This document shows positions 50,298-58,770 of a stretch of 64,000 bases of DNA, in pieces (the first letter of the stretch is position 1; each line of letters begins with the position of its first letter). The position numbers and the translations under genes were made by a program. The DNA is from an uncultured Gemmiger sp. (lineage in GTDB: Bacteria > Bacillota > Clostridia > Oscillospirales > Ruminococcaceae). A model generated the notes under the pieces. It was not told the DNA's origin. It saw only the letters and a list, made by a program, of their open reading frames with translations, and did not search any database. Location: assembly GCA_944388215.1 (NCBI GenBank), contig CALXHT010000001.1, positions 124,001 through 188,000 on the forward strand. The letters run 5' to 3'.

Positions 50298-50326
50298 TTG
50301 CGCCCTGCCGGAAATTGTGGTACAGT
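50298..50326 (+). promoter_or_regulatory. Promoter of dapL
   Basis: TTGCGC at 50298-50303, 17-base spacer, TACAGT at 50321-50326, directly after the preceding stop. Confidence 0.7.
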
Positions 50327-50365
50327 AGACCTGACTGAATAAGTATACATAAGAGGGGGATTCTC

Positions 50366-51553
50366 ATGCAACTCAATCCGCATTATGCCGAGCTGAACGA
50401 GAGCTATCTGTTCAGCACGATTGCCCATAAAGTTGCCGAATATCAGAAAGCACACCCGGAGGCCGATGTGATCCGGCTGGGCATCGGCGATGTGACGCTG
50501 CCGCTGGCCGCCCCGGTCATCGAGGCGCTGCACAAGGCGGTGGACGAGATGGCCCACAAGGAGACCTTCCGCGGCTACGGCCCCGAGCAGGGGTACGATT
50601 TCCTGCGGGAAGCCATCCAGAAGTACTATGCCGGCCGCGGTGTGGAACTGGAGCTGGGGGAGATCTTTGTCTCGGACGGCGCCAAGAGTGATCTGGGCAA
50701 CCTGCTGGATCTCTTCGATGTGAACAACACCGTGCTGGTGCCCGACCCGGTCTACCCGGTCTATGTGGATGACAACGTGATGGCTGGCCGCACCATCCGG
50801 TACATGGCCGCCAACGCCGAGAACCACTTCCTGCCCATGCCCGACGAGACCACCCAGGCAGATATCGTCTACCTGTGCAGCCCCAACAACCCCACCGGCG
50901 CGGCCTACACCACGGCCCAGCTGGCCCAGTGGGTGAAGTGGGCGAAAGAGCATCACGCGGTGATCCTCTATGATGCCGCCTACGAGTGCTTCGTCAGCGA
51001 GGAAGGCTGCGCCCGCAGCATCTACGAGGTGGAAGGCGCCAAGGAAGTGGCGGTGGAAGTGTGCAGCTTCTCCAAGATCGCCGGCTTCACCGGCACCCGC
51101 TGCGGCTACACTGTGGTGCCCTTCGCCATCCAGTCCAACGGCCAGAGCCTGAACAAGATGTGGCTGCGCCGTCAGACCACCAAGTTCAACGGCGTGCCCT
51201 ACATTGTGCAGCGCGGCGCCGAGGCGGTCTTCACCGAGGAAGGCATGAAGGAGATCCAGCACAACCTGGACTACTACCGTCAGAATGCGGCGGTCATTGC
51301 ATCGGCGCTGGACGAGGCCGGTGTCTGGTACTGCGGCGGCAAGAACAGCCCCTACATCTGGATGCGCTGCCCCGGCAACATGAGCAGCTGGGAATTCTTT
51401 GACTGGCTGCTGGACACCGCCCACATCGTGGGCACCCCCGGCGAGGGCTTCGGCCCCTGCGGGCAGGGCTATTTCCGGCTTACGGCCTTCGGCGATGCGG
51501 ACCGCACGAAGGAAGCTGCCCAGCGGCTGAAGACCGCGCTGGCAAAACTGTAA
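50366..51553 (+). CDS. dapL: LL-diaminopimelate aminotransferase
   Basis: A 395-residue fold-type I PLP enzyme making LL-diaminopimelate directly from tetrahydrodipicolinate and glutamate. The start MQLNPHYAELNESYLFSTIA, SPNNPTGAAY, the PLP lysine in SFSKIAGFTGTRCGY and the ending GEGFGPCGQGYFRLTAFG fit DapL rather than a general class I aminotransferase. The ATG has AGAGGGGG upstream. The following flavin-like gene is 21 bases away. Confidence 0.95.
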   Translation: MQLNPHYAELNESYLFSTIAHKVAEYQKAHPEADVIRLGIGDVTLPLAAPVIEALHKAVDEMAHKETFRGYGPEQGYDFLREAIQKYYAGRGVELELGEIFVSDGAKSDLGNLLDLFDVNNTVLVPDPVYPVYVDDNVMAGRTIRYMAANAENHFLPMPDETTQADIVYLCSPNNPTGAAYTTAQLAQWVKWAKEHHAVILYDAAYECFVSEEGCARSIYEVEGAKEVAVEVCSFSKIAGFTGTRCGYTVVPFAIQSNGQSLNKMWLRRQTTKFNGVPYIVQRGAEAVFTEEGMKEIQHNLDYYRQNAAVIASALDEAGVWYCGGKNSPYIWMRCPGNMSSWEFFDWLLDTAHIVGTPGEGFGPCGQGYFRLTAFGDADRTKEAAQRLKTALAKL

Positions 51554-51574
51554 ATCCAAAGAGGAGGGATTGTC

Positions 51575-51985
51575 ATGAAACCGAACGAAGAAATCATGAA
51601 CTTTCTGAAGGAAAATCCCACGTTCTACCTGGCCACCGTGGACGGGTATCTGCCCCGTGTGCGGCCGTTGGGCTTTGCCATGTGGTACAACGGCCATCTG
51701 TGCCTGGCCATCGGCAAGCACAAGGCAGCCTACAAGCAGCTGCTGGACAACACCAACCTGGAACTCTGCGCGGCCAACGACCGCGGCGAGTGGCTGCGGG
51801 TGCAGGGCACTGCCAACTTTGACAATACCCCCGAAGCCCAGGAGGCGGCCTTCAAGGTGGCGCCCCAGCTGGAGGACCTCTACAACGAGGAGACCGGCAA
51901 CAAGCTGGGCATCGTCTATCTGGACCATCTGTCGGCCAAACTGTTCTCCATGTCGGGTGCGGTCAAGGATATCATGAGCTACTGA
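51575..51985 (+). CDS. Pyridoxamine-5'-phosphate-oxidase-like flavin-binding protein
   Basis: A 136-residue split-barrel protein of the PNPOx-like superfamily (FLKENPTFYLATVDGYLPRVRPLGF), which binds FMN, F420 or heme. These small forms are mostly uncharacterised reductases. GAGGAGG lies six bases before the ATG. It is likely co-transcribed with dapL and ends at a terminator. Confidence 0.85.
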   Translation: MKPNEEIMNFLKENPTFYLATVDGYLPRVRPLGFAMWYNGHLCLAIGKHKAAYKQLLDNTNLELCAANDRGEWLRVQGTANFDNTPEAQEAAFKVAPQLEDLYNEETGNKLGIVYLDHLSAKLFSMSGAVKDIMSY

Positions 51986-52000
51986 GTTACGGTACATCGG

Positions 52001-52029
52001 GCGGGACCCTGCGGGGCCCCGCTTTTTTT
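52001..52029 (+). terminator. Terminator of dapL operon
   Basis: GC stem GCGGG/CCCGC (52001-52005 with 52018-52022) followed by seven T. Confidence 0.7.
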
Positions 52030-52040
52030 GTGAAAAAACC

Positions 52041-52068
52041 TGTAACGTTTGGACGGGTTCTGCGTCTT
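52041..52068 (+). promoter_or_regulatory. ECF-type autoregulatory promoter
   Basis: TGTAAC at 52041-52046, 16-base spacer and CGTCTT at 52063-52068. This is the AAC / CGTC pattern used by extracytoplasmic-function sigma factors and lies 41 bases before the sigma gene, so the sigma factor probably reads its own promoter. Confidence 0.7.
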
Positions 52069-52108
52069 AAGAGTACAGCCGGCTGAAAACAGGAAAGGAG
52101 GGCCAAAG

Positions 52109-52597
52109 GTGGACAAAGACAGCTTTGAACAGGTGTATATGCAATACCACAAGGTGGTCTATGCCTATCTGCTGTCGCTCTGCCGCAGCGAGGAACTGGC
52201 CGCCGACCTTGCCCAGGAGACCTTTTACAAGGCGCTGCGCGGGATAGACCGGTTCCAGGGAGAATCGGCGCTGAACGTATGGCTGTGCAGCATTGCCAAA
52301 CATGCCCTGACGGACTATTACCGCCGCCACCGCAGGGAGGCCCCGGCCCCGGAACAGCTGCCCGATTCCCCGGATGGTGACCCGCTGCCGGGGGAAGCGC
52401 TGGAGCAGCGGCAGGCGGCGCTGGAAGTATACCGGGCGCTGCATGCTTTGCCGGAACCCTACCGGGAGGTGTTCTGGCTCCGGGTATACGGGGAGCTGAG
52501 CTTTGGAGAGATCGGGGCCCTGCACGGAAAGACAGAAACCTGGGCACGGGTGACCTACTACCGCGCCCGTACCAAACTGAAGGAGGCTTTGCCATGA
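52109..52597 (+). CDS. ECF sigma factor
   Basis: A 162-residue sigma-70-like factor with region 2 (VYAYLLSLCRSEELAADLAQETFYKAL, ESALNVWLCSIAKHALTDYYRRHRR) and region 4 (LPEPYREVFWLRVYGELSFGEIGALHGKTETWARVTYYRARTKL) but no regions 1 or 3. The start is GTG 52109 with AAAGGAGG seven bases upstream. The stop overlaps the anti-sigma ATG (ATGA). It is expected to answer envelope stress. Confidence 0.93.
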   Translation: MDKDSFEQVYMQYHKVVYAYLLSLCRSEELAADLAQETFYKALRGIDRFQGESALNVWLCSIAKHALTDYYRRHRREAPAPEQLPDSPDGDPLPGEALEQRQAALEVYRALHALPEPYREVFWLRVYGELSFGEIGALHGKTETWARVTYYRARTKLKEALP

Positions 52598-53322
52598 AAC
52601 TGCCCTGTTATCTGGTGCGCGACCTGCTGCCGCTGTATAAAGACGAACTCTGTGAACCCGAGACGGCCGCCGACCTGCGGGCGCATCTGGACAGCTGCCC
52701 GGACTGCCGGGCGCTGTGGGAGAAGATGCAGACCGACGCCCCGCTGGAGCGGGAGGCGGTCCAGGCCCGGGCGCGGGAACAGGCCGACGCGCTGCGGCGG
52801 GTCCGCAAGAACCAGCGGAAAAAGCGGATGCTGACCGTGCTGGCCGCGGTGGCGGCAACGCTGTGCGCGGTCACACTGGGCCTTGGAGCACTGTATGAAT
52901 ATGCCCGCACCACCTATCCCGATTATGGGGCGGAGGTGATTGAAGAGGTGCGCTATGAGGAGCAGGGTATACCGGGGAATTCACCGTTTGCCGGGGAGGG
53001 GCTGTATGCCACCCTGTCGGCCGAGGCATCGGGGGCGCTGGTGTCCAGCAAAATGGTGGACACCGAGGACGGCACCGCGGTGGTCTTTACGGTAAGCGGC
53101 ACCCTGTGGCAGCAGTGGCTGGACACCCTGGGGCGCAATGCGGAAACCCCGGCAAACACCCGGACGGCCATCTGTACGGCGGGGGGGTACGGTCAGGCAG
53201 AGATGGAATCCCTCTGCGCCGCCTATTATCTGCCCTACCACTCCTTCATGTCCTGGTTTTACAAGAACAATGCCCCTTTGCCGGAGGATGCCATCCTCCT
53301 CTGGCAGCGTGACGTTTCATAA
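52594..53322 (+). CDS. Membrane anti-sigma factor with zinc-finger (ZAS) domain
   Basis: A 242-residue protein. The cytoplasmic N-terminus has the anti-sigma zinc motif H31-x3-C35-x2-C38 with C5 and C20 nearby; a basic linker, one span (about residues 78-100) and an outside sensor domain of about 140 residues follow. It would hold the co-translated sigma factor inactive until an envelope signal releases it. The outside domain is not a recognised sensor and has two Cys (about residues 192 and 208). Confidence 0.88.
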   Translation: MKLPCYLVRDLLPLYKDELCEPETAADLRAHLDSCPDCRALWEKMQTDAPLEREAVQARAREQADALRRVRKNQRKKRMLTVLAAVAATLCAVTLGLGALYEYARTTYPDYGAEVIEEVRYEEQGIPGNSPFAGEGLYATLSAEASGALVSSKMVDTEDGTAVVFTVSGTLWQQWLDTLGRNAETPANTRTAICTAGGYGQAEMESLCAAYYLPYHSFMSWFYKNNAPLPEDAILLWQRDVS

Positions 53323-53326
53323 CACA

Positions 53327-53360
53327 AAACCGCCCCGCGCAGTATTGCGCGGGGCGGTTT
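53327..53360. terminator. Bidirectional terminator
   Basis: Perfect 15-bp stem (53327-53341 with 53346-53360) with loop GTAT, between the anti-sigma gene and convergent mgsA. Confidence 0.9.
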
Positions 53361-53375
53361 GTTGGTATCGGAAAA

Positions 53376-53780
53376 TCAGTGCTGGGGATTGAGAATGGTG
53401 CGCCAGTCCAGGTCGCCATGTTCCAGACCGTGGATCAGCACTTCGGCGGTGGCGATGTTGGTGGCCACCGGAATGTTATGTACATCACAGATGCGCAGCA
53501 GGTTCATCTCGTTGGGTTCGCTGGGTTTGGCGCTGATGGGGTCGCGGAAAAACAGCAGCATGTCCACCTCATCACAGGCGATGCGCGCCATGATCTGCTG
53601 GTCACCGCCATGGCCGCCGGGCAGGAATTTCTGCACCGTGAGGCCGGTGTTTTCCTCCACCAGACGGCCGGTGGTGCCGGTGGCGATCAGATGGTGCTGG
53701 GACAGTATATGGCGATAGGCGGTGCAGAACTGCACCATCAACTCCTTTTTGGAGTCGTGGGCCACCAACGCGATTATCAT
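53376..53780 (-). CDS. mgsA: Methylglyoxal synthase
   Basis: A 134-residue enzyme converting dihydroxyacetone phosphate to methylglyoxal, a glycolytic overflow route. It has [26 protein letters not shown], the catalytic Asp in [13 protein letters not shown] and [14 protein letters not shown]. The start is ATG 53780 with AAGGATGG; longer frames run through minD. It is the last gene of the shape/division locus, as in other clostridia. Confidence 0.95.
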   Translation of the reverse strand: MIIALVAHDSKKELMVQFCTAYRHILSQHHLIATGTTGRLVEENTGLTVQKFLPGGHGGDQQIMARIACDEVDMLLFFRDPISAKPSEPNEMNLLRICDVHNIPVATNIATAEVLIHGLEHGDLDWRTILNPQH

Positions 53781-53803
53781 AACGCTACACCATCCTTCAA
53801 AAG

Positions 53804-54544
53804 TTAAAAGGTAAGCGGGACTCGCTGCCCGCATAGACGTTTTGCCATTGCCTGCCCGGCGGTCACGGCGGGGTCGCCGGGGGCGGGGATTGTGCCATGG
53901 GCGCCGGCCTGCTGCAGTTCCCGGCTTTCCGGGATAACGGCCAGCAGCTGTGCCCCCACCGTGTCGATGCACTCATCCAGATCGAAGACGGCAGCCCGTT
54001 TGCCGAAGCTGTCCCGCGTGACCCGGTTCATCACCAGGCGCACGGTACTCTGGGGGCGGCCGCCGCTCAGAATGCGGTCGGCGACGATCTTTCCGTCCCG
54101 CAGGGCGATGGGATCGGGGGTCAGCACCAGCAGGGCTTTGTCGGCCACCGAGACCGCGGCGGTGAAGGGCGAACCCATCCCGGCGGCGGTATCCAGCAGC
54201 ACAAAATCAAAATACGGACGTACGGCCATCAGCAGCCGCCCCAGCGGTGCCGCTTCCACGTCGCCGCCCTCATACGGGGCACTGATGACCGAGAGTCCGG
54301 GATACAGCGGACTGGGCACGATGGCCTTGCCGGCCTCGCACCTTCCGCAGAGAACATCCTCAATATCATAGACGGTACGTCCGTACACGCCGGCAATGAT
54401 GTCGACGCTGCGCAGGCCGGAATCCAGTTCCACCAGCAGCACCTTGCGGCCCAGACGGGCCAGCGCAGCGCCCAGCAGCACCGATACGGTGCTTTTGCCG
54501 GTTCCGCCTTTGCCGGAGCAGAGCATAATACATTGTGCGTTCAA
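53804..54544 (-). CDS. minD: MinD-like ATPase
   Basis: A 246-residue deviant-Walker ATPase of the MinD/ParA group. It has the P-loop KGGTGKST at 12-19 with signature lysine 12, [30 protein letters not shown] (MinD-like) and [16 protein letters not shown]. The start is TTG 54544 with AGGAGG seven bases upstream. The C-terminal [12 protein letters not shown] could be a weak membrane-targeting helix. Neighbours mgsA, PBP2 and MreC match the usual min locus, but minC and minE are absent, so its role in septum placement is uncertain. Confidence 0.82.
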   Translation of the reverse strand: MNAQCIMLCSGKGGTGKSTVSVLLGAALARLGRKVLLVELDSGLRSVDIIAGVYGRTVYDIEDVLCGRCEAGKAIVPSPLYPGLSVISAPYEGGDVEAAPLGRLLMAVRPYFDFVLLDTAAGMGSPFTAAVSVADKALLVLTPDPIALRDGKIVADRILSGGRPQSTVRLVMNRVTRDSFGKRAAVFDLDECIDTVGAQLLAVIPESRELQQAGAHGTIPAPGDPAVTAGQAMAKRLCGQRVPLTF

Positions 54545-54598
54545 GGGCGTGCCTCCTGTAGTTGAGGCCGCACACTACCGCGACACTCTCTCATTCAT

Positions 54599-54627
54599 AT
54601 TCTAACACACTTTGCAAGCGGCGGCAA
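54599..54627 (-). promoter_or_regulatory. Promoter of minD-mgsA
   Basis: Minus-strand TTGCCG (complement of 54622-54627), 17-base spacer, TAGAAT (complement of 54599-54604). The rest of the gap up to 54736 is AT-rich with a weak A/T-flanked hairpin near 54643-54662 that may end the PBP2 transcript. Confidence 0.55.
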
Positions 54628-54736
54628 CTGGCTATTTGATTAAAAAAGGTTTGGCTTTTTTGAACGTTTTAACAACATACCGTCTAGATTGGCGTGCAAA
54701 AATGTCCCGTGATATGCCTTTTGCGTACGATTTTTG

Positions 54737-56524
54737 TCAAAACCATGCATCCAGCACAGCGTGCAGGACGGGGGTGGCGTTGGCACCGCCGCCGCCGTAC
54801 TCCAGCACCACGGCCACGGCGATCTGGGGATCGTCGGCGGGGGCGTAGCCGATGAGCACCGAATTGACATAGTGGGTGCCATTGGGCAGGGTATCGGCCA
54901 GCTGGGGACTGCCGGTTTTGGCCGCGCAGACCACCGGGGCTTCCCGCAGGTAGCGGTTGGTCTGGGCCATCCGCTTCATGCCGTCCCGGATAGGCCCGAA
55001 CACCGTCTCGCCGCCCGGCACGGTGGTAAAGCTGGGCTCGTACTGCCAGACGGTCTGCCCGGTGGCGGGCTGCAGGGCCCGGTCGGCAAAATGCAGGGTG
55101 GGGCGCTGGCCGCCGGTGGCCAGCGTGGCGGCATAGACGGCCAGCTGGGCGGGGGTCACGGCGGTGTTTCCCTGGCCGATGGCCGCCATCAGGGTAAGGC
55201 CCGCCTGGTAGTTCTCGTCGGTGGACCAGGTCAGGCGACCCTCCGCCTCGGGAACTTCCACGCCGGTGGGCTGTGCCAGCCCCAGCTGCTCCGCCATGGC
55301 GCTGAAGGTGTCCACCCCCAGCCGCCGGCCCACATCATAGAAAAAAATGTTGCAGCTCTGTTCCAGGGCGGTGCGCATGTCGACCGGCCCGGCGTGGCCG
55401 TACTGCAGGCAGCCGGGCTGGTAGCCGCTGTAGTACAGGTATCGTCCCGTGCAGTTGACGGTGTCGTTGGGGTCGAAACCCGCGGTGAGGGCCGCCGCCG
55501 CCACTGCCGGCTTGAAGGCGGAGCCGGGGGCGTACAGTCCTAGGAAGGCCCGGTCCAGCAGCGGCGCGCCGGCATCGGCGGAAAGGGCCGCATAGTCGCT
55601 GCGGTAACGGTTCAGATCGTAGCCCGGCCAGTTGGCGGCGGCCAGAATGCCGCCGGTCTTCACATCCACCACCACGGCGGCACCGGCGCGGCACTCCCGT
55701 CCGCCCCCGGCCATGGCAGTGGACTGCAGCGTCTCGATGCGCTGGCGCAGCGCCTGCTGCAGGGTGGCCTGCAGGGAGGCGTCCAGCGTCAGCACCAGCG
55801 TGGCGCCCGGCGTGGCGGTGCGCTGCTGGATGGTGGCACGCACGGCGCCGTCCAGCCCGGTGTTGATGAGCAGCTGCCCGTCCTGGCCGCGCAGCAGATC
55901 GTCGTAGGCTTCCTCCAGCCCGCTCTGGCCCACGATGCTGTCCATGGCAAGGCCCTTGGCCTGGGCGGCGGGCCAATCCTCCGCCGTGATGGGCCCGGTG
56001 AAGCCCAGGGCGTGGGGCAGCAGGGTACCCTCCGGCCAGCTGCGCTCCCCGCGGGCGGAAAGCCGGATGGCGCCGCTCTGTACCAGCCCGGACTGGTATA
56101 GCGCCGTCATGGTTTCGCTGTCCACCGCCTCCAGCACCAGCAGTTCACCGGCCGAAACGGCAGAACAAAAGGCGGCAAGTTGTGTTTCCACATCCTTGCC
56201 GCCTGTCAGGGCCTGCATCCTTTGTACTGTCTCGGTCAGGTCGGTGCCCGGGGGCGCCGGGACCCGGAGATACACATCGTAGACGGTGGTGTCCCGGGCC
56301 AGCACCGTGCCGTTGCGGTCGGTGATCATCCCCCGGGCTGCGTGCTGCTCCACCGTGTAGCTGGCCGAACTGGCTTCGGCCGCCTTCTCGGCATAGTGGT
56401 CGGCCATGGCAAACTGCATCCAGGCCAGCCGTGCAAAAAAGAGCACAAAGACCGTGCAGCAAAGCACCAGCAGCACAGCCACACGCCCCCGTCCGCCCGG
56501 ACGGTCCACTTTTCGCCTGGACAT
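54737..56524 (-). CDS. mrdA: Penicillin-binding protein 2 (elongation transpeptidase)
   Basis: A 595-residue class B PBP with a short cytoplasmic tail, one span (about residues 17-37), the dimerisation domain (about 45-230, RGMITDRNGTVLARD) and the transpeptidase domain. Active motifs are SxxK as PGSAFKP, SxN as QSCNIFF and KTG as AAKTGSPQ. It cross-links peptidoglycan in the elongasome. The start is ATG 56524 with GGAGGTGG; a GTG at 56533 is too close to that site. It lies 57 bases after mreC, with mreD missing between. Confidence 0.92.
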   Translation of the reverse strand: MSRRKVDRPGGRGRVAVLLVLCCTVFVLFFARLAWMQFAMADHYAEKAAEASSASYTVEQHAARGMITDRNGTVLARDTTVYDVYLRVPAPPGTDLTETVQRMQALTGGKDVETQLAAFCSAVSAGELLVLEAVDSETMTALYQSGLVQSGAIRLSARGERSWPEGTLLPHALGFTGPITAEDWPAAQAKGLAMDSIVGQSGLEEAYDDLLRGQDGQLLINTGLDGAVRATIQQRTATPGATLVLTLDASLQATLQQALRQRIETLQSTAMAGGGRECRAGAAVVVDVKTGGILAAANWPGYDLNRYRSDYAALSADAGAPLLDRAFLGLYAPGSAFKPAVAAAALTAGFDPNDTVNCTGRYLYYSGYQPGCLQYGHAGPVDMRTALEQSCNIFFYDVGRRLGVDTFSAMAEQLGLAQPTGVEVPEAEGRLTWSTDENYQAGLTLMAAIGQGNTAVTPAQLAVYAATLATGGQRPTLHFADRALQPATGQTVWQYEPSFTTVPGGETVFGPIRDGMKRMAQTNRYLREAPVVCAAKTGSPQLADTLPNGTHYVNSVLIGYAPADDPQIAVAVVLEYGGGGANATPVLHAVLDAWF

Positions 56525-56581
56525 GCCTTCCACCTCCGTTTGGTTACTAGTATAGGCGATTTTTGTCGAATTGGCAATTGC

Positions 56582-57298
56582 TCACGAAACTTTTACAAAA
56601 AATACCGAGCCGTTCAAGTCGGCCGTGTCGGTCAGCAGGGCCCGGGCGGTCAGCCCGTCGGCGTCGGGGCGGGGTGCTTCCGCCGTCCGCCCCAGCCAGC
56701 AGCCGCCGGGGGTGGTCACCACGCTGCCTGCGGGCAGGGCGCAGTCCGCCGGAAGTCCCGTCAGGACCCAGTCACCCTGCCGTTCCAGCAATCCCGCAAA
56801 AGTGCCGCTCAATCCGGCACAGGGGGCTTCCTCACTGCCCGCAAAGGCAAAACGGCAGGTCTCCGGGCCGGTCGCCTCCACCACCTGCCCGGCATAGCGG
56901 CCCCGGGCGTCCAGTACGGCGGCTCCCGCCTCGGCGGTGCAGGCCAGCACGGCGCTGTCGCTGCGGCGGGCCACCACCCGGGCGGGCTGCCAGCGGCCCT
57001 CGGGCAGGGAACTGCCCAGCAGCTGGCGCATGGCATCGTTTTCTGCCTGGGCCTGCTGCGCCCGGGCCAGCTGCTTATGCAGGTCGGCGTTCTGGCGGGT
57101 CAGCGCTTCCAGCCGGTCGGTATAGTGGGGACTGACCCAGTCGCCCAGCGCCGCGGCGGCGCGCTCCCGGACCGCCGAAAATCCGGCGCGCAGGCGGGGC
57201 ATTGCCAGCCACAGCGCCGCCACCGCCAGTGCCCCGGCCGCCACCCGGATTGCCTTTCTGCGGCGCCGCGGCCGTGCCAGTTCCAGACCCCCGTGCAT
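56582..57298 (-). CDS. mreC: Rod-shape protein MreC
   Basis: A 238-residue protein with a basic N-terminus, one span (about residues 17-33), a coiled coil (about 62-92, LTRQNADLHKQLARAQQAQAEN) and a beta-barrel-like C-terminal half typical of MreC. It links the cytoskeleton to PBP2. The start is ATG 57298 with GGGGGTGAT. It begins the locus, and mreB is not adjacent in this window (the upstream gene is divergent). Confidence 0.82.
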   Translation of the reverse strand: MHGGLELARPRRRRKAIRVAAGALAVAALWLAMPRLRAGFSAVRERAAAALGDWVSPHYTDRLEALTRQNADLHKQLARAQQAQAENDAMRQLLGSSLPEGRWQPARVVARRSDSAVLACTAEAGAAVLDARGRYAGQVVEATGPETCRFAFAGSEEAPCAGLSGTFAGLLERQGDWVLTGLPADCALPAGSVVTTPGGCWLGRTAEAPRPDADGLTARALLTDTADLNGSVFFVKVS

Positions 57299-57325
57299 GC
57301 AGATCACCCCCGTTTACAATATGCC

Positions 57326-57355
57326 TTGCGGGAAAGCGGTATACTTTGCTATAAT
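57326..57355 (+). promoter_or_regulatory. Promoter of HAD-glycosylase operon
   Basis: TTGCGG at 57326-57331, 18-base spacer, TATAAT at 57350-57355, 22 bases before the HAD start. Confidence 0.65.
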
Positions 57356-57376
57356 ACCCCACAGGAGGGAATTTTC

Positions 57377-58183
57377 ATGAAGTACAAGCTGTTGCTTTTG
57401 GATATAGACGGCACGCTGCGCCCCGAGGGCTGCGAGCGCATCCCGCGGGAGAACGCCGACGCGGTCAATGCCGTGCAGCGCCTGGGCGTGAAGATCGCCA
57501 TCGCCACCGGCCGGGGCCGTACCGGCGTGGGCAAGGGACTGCTGCGGTCGGTGCGGCCGGATTACTGGGTCTGCGCAGGCGGCGCCCAGCTGCTGGACGG
57601 CAAGGGAAACGAGCTGGCCCTCCACCGGCTGACCAACGAGGAAATGTACGCGCTGGTGGACTTTTTCGAGGACTACGAACTGCCGCTGCGGTTTACCTTC
57701 CACGACGCCAACTACGCCTACATCGGCTATGAGGAGTTTATCGCACGGGATCGTGCCAAGAATCTTCACAACCATATTCTGGACGGGGAAGACCAGGATC
57801 ATCACCTGGTGGAGATGCCCTTCGGTGCCTTCGGCTTCCTGCCCCCCGAGCGTGCCGCCCAGTTCCAGGAGAAGTACGGCTATCTGGGACTGCGGTTCCT
57901 CTATTCCTACCCCGGCAGCGACGGCTGCGACATCTGCCAGACCGGGGTGGACAAGGGCCACGGCCTCTGTGAGCTGGCCGGGCTGGCGGGCCTGACGCCG
58001 GAGGAATGTGTGGCCATGGGGGACGGCGACAACGACGTGCCCATGCTGGCCGCCGCAGGGCTGGGCATTGCCATGGAAAACGGCAGCAAAGCCGCCAAAG
58101 CCGCGGCCGACCGCACCGGCCCCGACGCAGCCCCCCACGGGGTGGCGGACCTCTGCCGCAGCCTGTGGCCGGAGGCGTTCTGA
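57377..58183 (+). CDS. HAD-superfamily phosphatase, Cof type
   Basis: A 268-residue HAD IIB hydrolase with motif I DIDGTLRPEG, motif II Thr in IAIATGRG, a cap domain in the middle, the motif III lysine in TGVDKGHGL and motif IV GDGDNDVPML. It probably removes phosphate from a small metabolite. The start is ATG 57377 with AGGAGGGA; the frame is open far upstream, but that part is antisense to mreC and PBP2. The glycosylase gene starts one base after its stop. Confidence 0.9.
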   Translation: MKYKLLLLDIDGTLRPEGCERIPRENADAVNAVQRLGVKIAIATGRGRTGVGKGLLRSVRPDYWVCAGGAQLLDGKGNELALHRLTNEEMYALVDFFEDYELPLRFTFHDANYAYIGYEEFIARDRAKNLHNHILDGEDQDHHLVEMPFGAFGFLPPERAAQFQEKYGYLGLRFLYSYPGSDGCDICQTGVDKGHGLCELAGLAGLTPEECVAMGDGDNDVPMLAAAGLGIAMENGSKAAKAAADRTGPDAAPHGVADLCRSLWPEAF

Positions 58184-58184
58184 G

Positions 58185-58715
58185 ATGGCCTCCACCAAAG
58201 CGGCCTACACCCATGTGGGCCCGGGCCTGCCGCCCCTCCACGGGGTCCGGGCCAATGCGCTGATCCTGGGCAGCTTTCCCAGTCCCCGGAGCCGGGAACA
58301 GGGCTTTTTCTACGGCCACCCCCAGAACCGGTTCTGGCCGCTGCTGGCCTCTATCACCGGGGAACCGGTGCCCGACTGGGCCGACCTGGAAGCCAAAAAG
58401 CGAATCATCCTGGGCCACAACCTGGCGGTGTGGGATACCATCGGCGCCTGCGATATCCGCGGCGCGTCGGATGCCTCCATCCGCAACGTGGAACCCAACG
58501 ATGTGGCGGCGCTGATCCGCCAGTTGGGGGTGCAGGCGGTGTTCTGCAACGGGGCCGCCTCGGGGCGGGTCTATGCCCGGTACGCCCAGCCGCTGACCGG
58601 CCTGGCCGCCACCGTGCTGCCCAGCACCAGCCCCGCCAACGCGGCCTGGTCGATGGAAAAACTGCGGGCCGCCTGGGGCGCGGCGCTGACACCGTTTTTA
58701 CATTCCGACGGTTGA
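58185..58715 (+). CDS. DNA-deoxyinosine glycosylase (uracil-DNA glycosylase superfamily)
   Basis: A 176-residue UDG-fold repair enzyme matching the deoxyinosine/hypoxanthine-DNA glycosylase group by ILGSFPSPRSREQGFFYGHPQNRFWPLL, NLAVWDTIGACDIRGASDASI and the STSPANAAW loop. It removes deaminated adenine from DNA. GGAGG lies nine bases before ATG 58185, inside the end of the HAD gene. It forms a two-gene operon with HAD. Confidence 0.88.
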   Translation: MASTKAAYTHVGPGLPPLHGVRANALILGSFPSPRSREQGFFYGHPQNRFWPLLASITGEPVPDWADLEAKKRIILGHNLAVWDTIGACDIRGASDASIRNVEPNDVAALIRQLGVQAVFCNGAASGRVYARYAQPLTGLAATVLPSTSPANAAWSMEKLRAAWGAALTPFLHSDG

Positions 58716-58740
58716 AACCGCCCCGTTTTTGGTCTATAAT
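58712..58740 (+). promoter_or_regulatory. Promoter of xpaC-telA cluster
   Basis: TTGAAA at 58712-58717 (overlapping the glycosylase stop), 17-base spacer, consensus TATAAT at 58735-58740. Confidence 0.82.
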
Positions 58741-58770
58741 AAGTCTATTATTCCATCGGGAGGACACGCC

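Noticed and set aside
49463-51997. 844-codon frame opposite the GT-C-like gene and dapL
   Set aside because: Shadow frame; both plus-strand genes are certain or well supported with promoters and ribosome sites.
56180-57376. Long upstream extension of the HAD gene
   Set aside because: It is antisense to mreC and PBP2; the HAD motif starts just after ATG 57377, which has AGGAGGGA.
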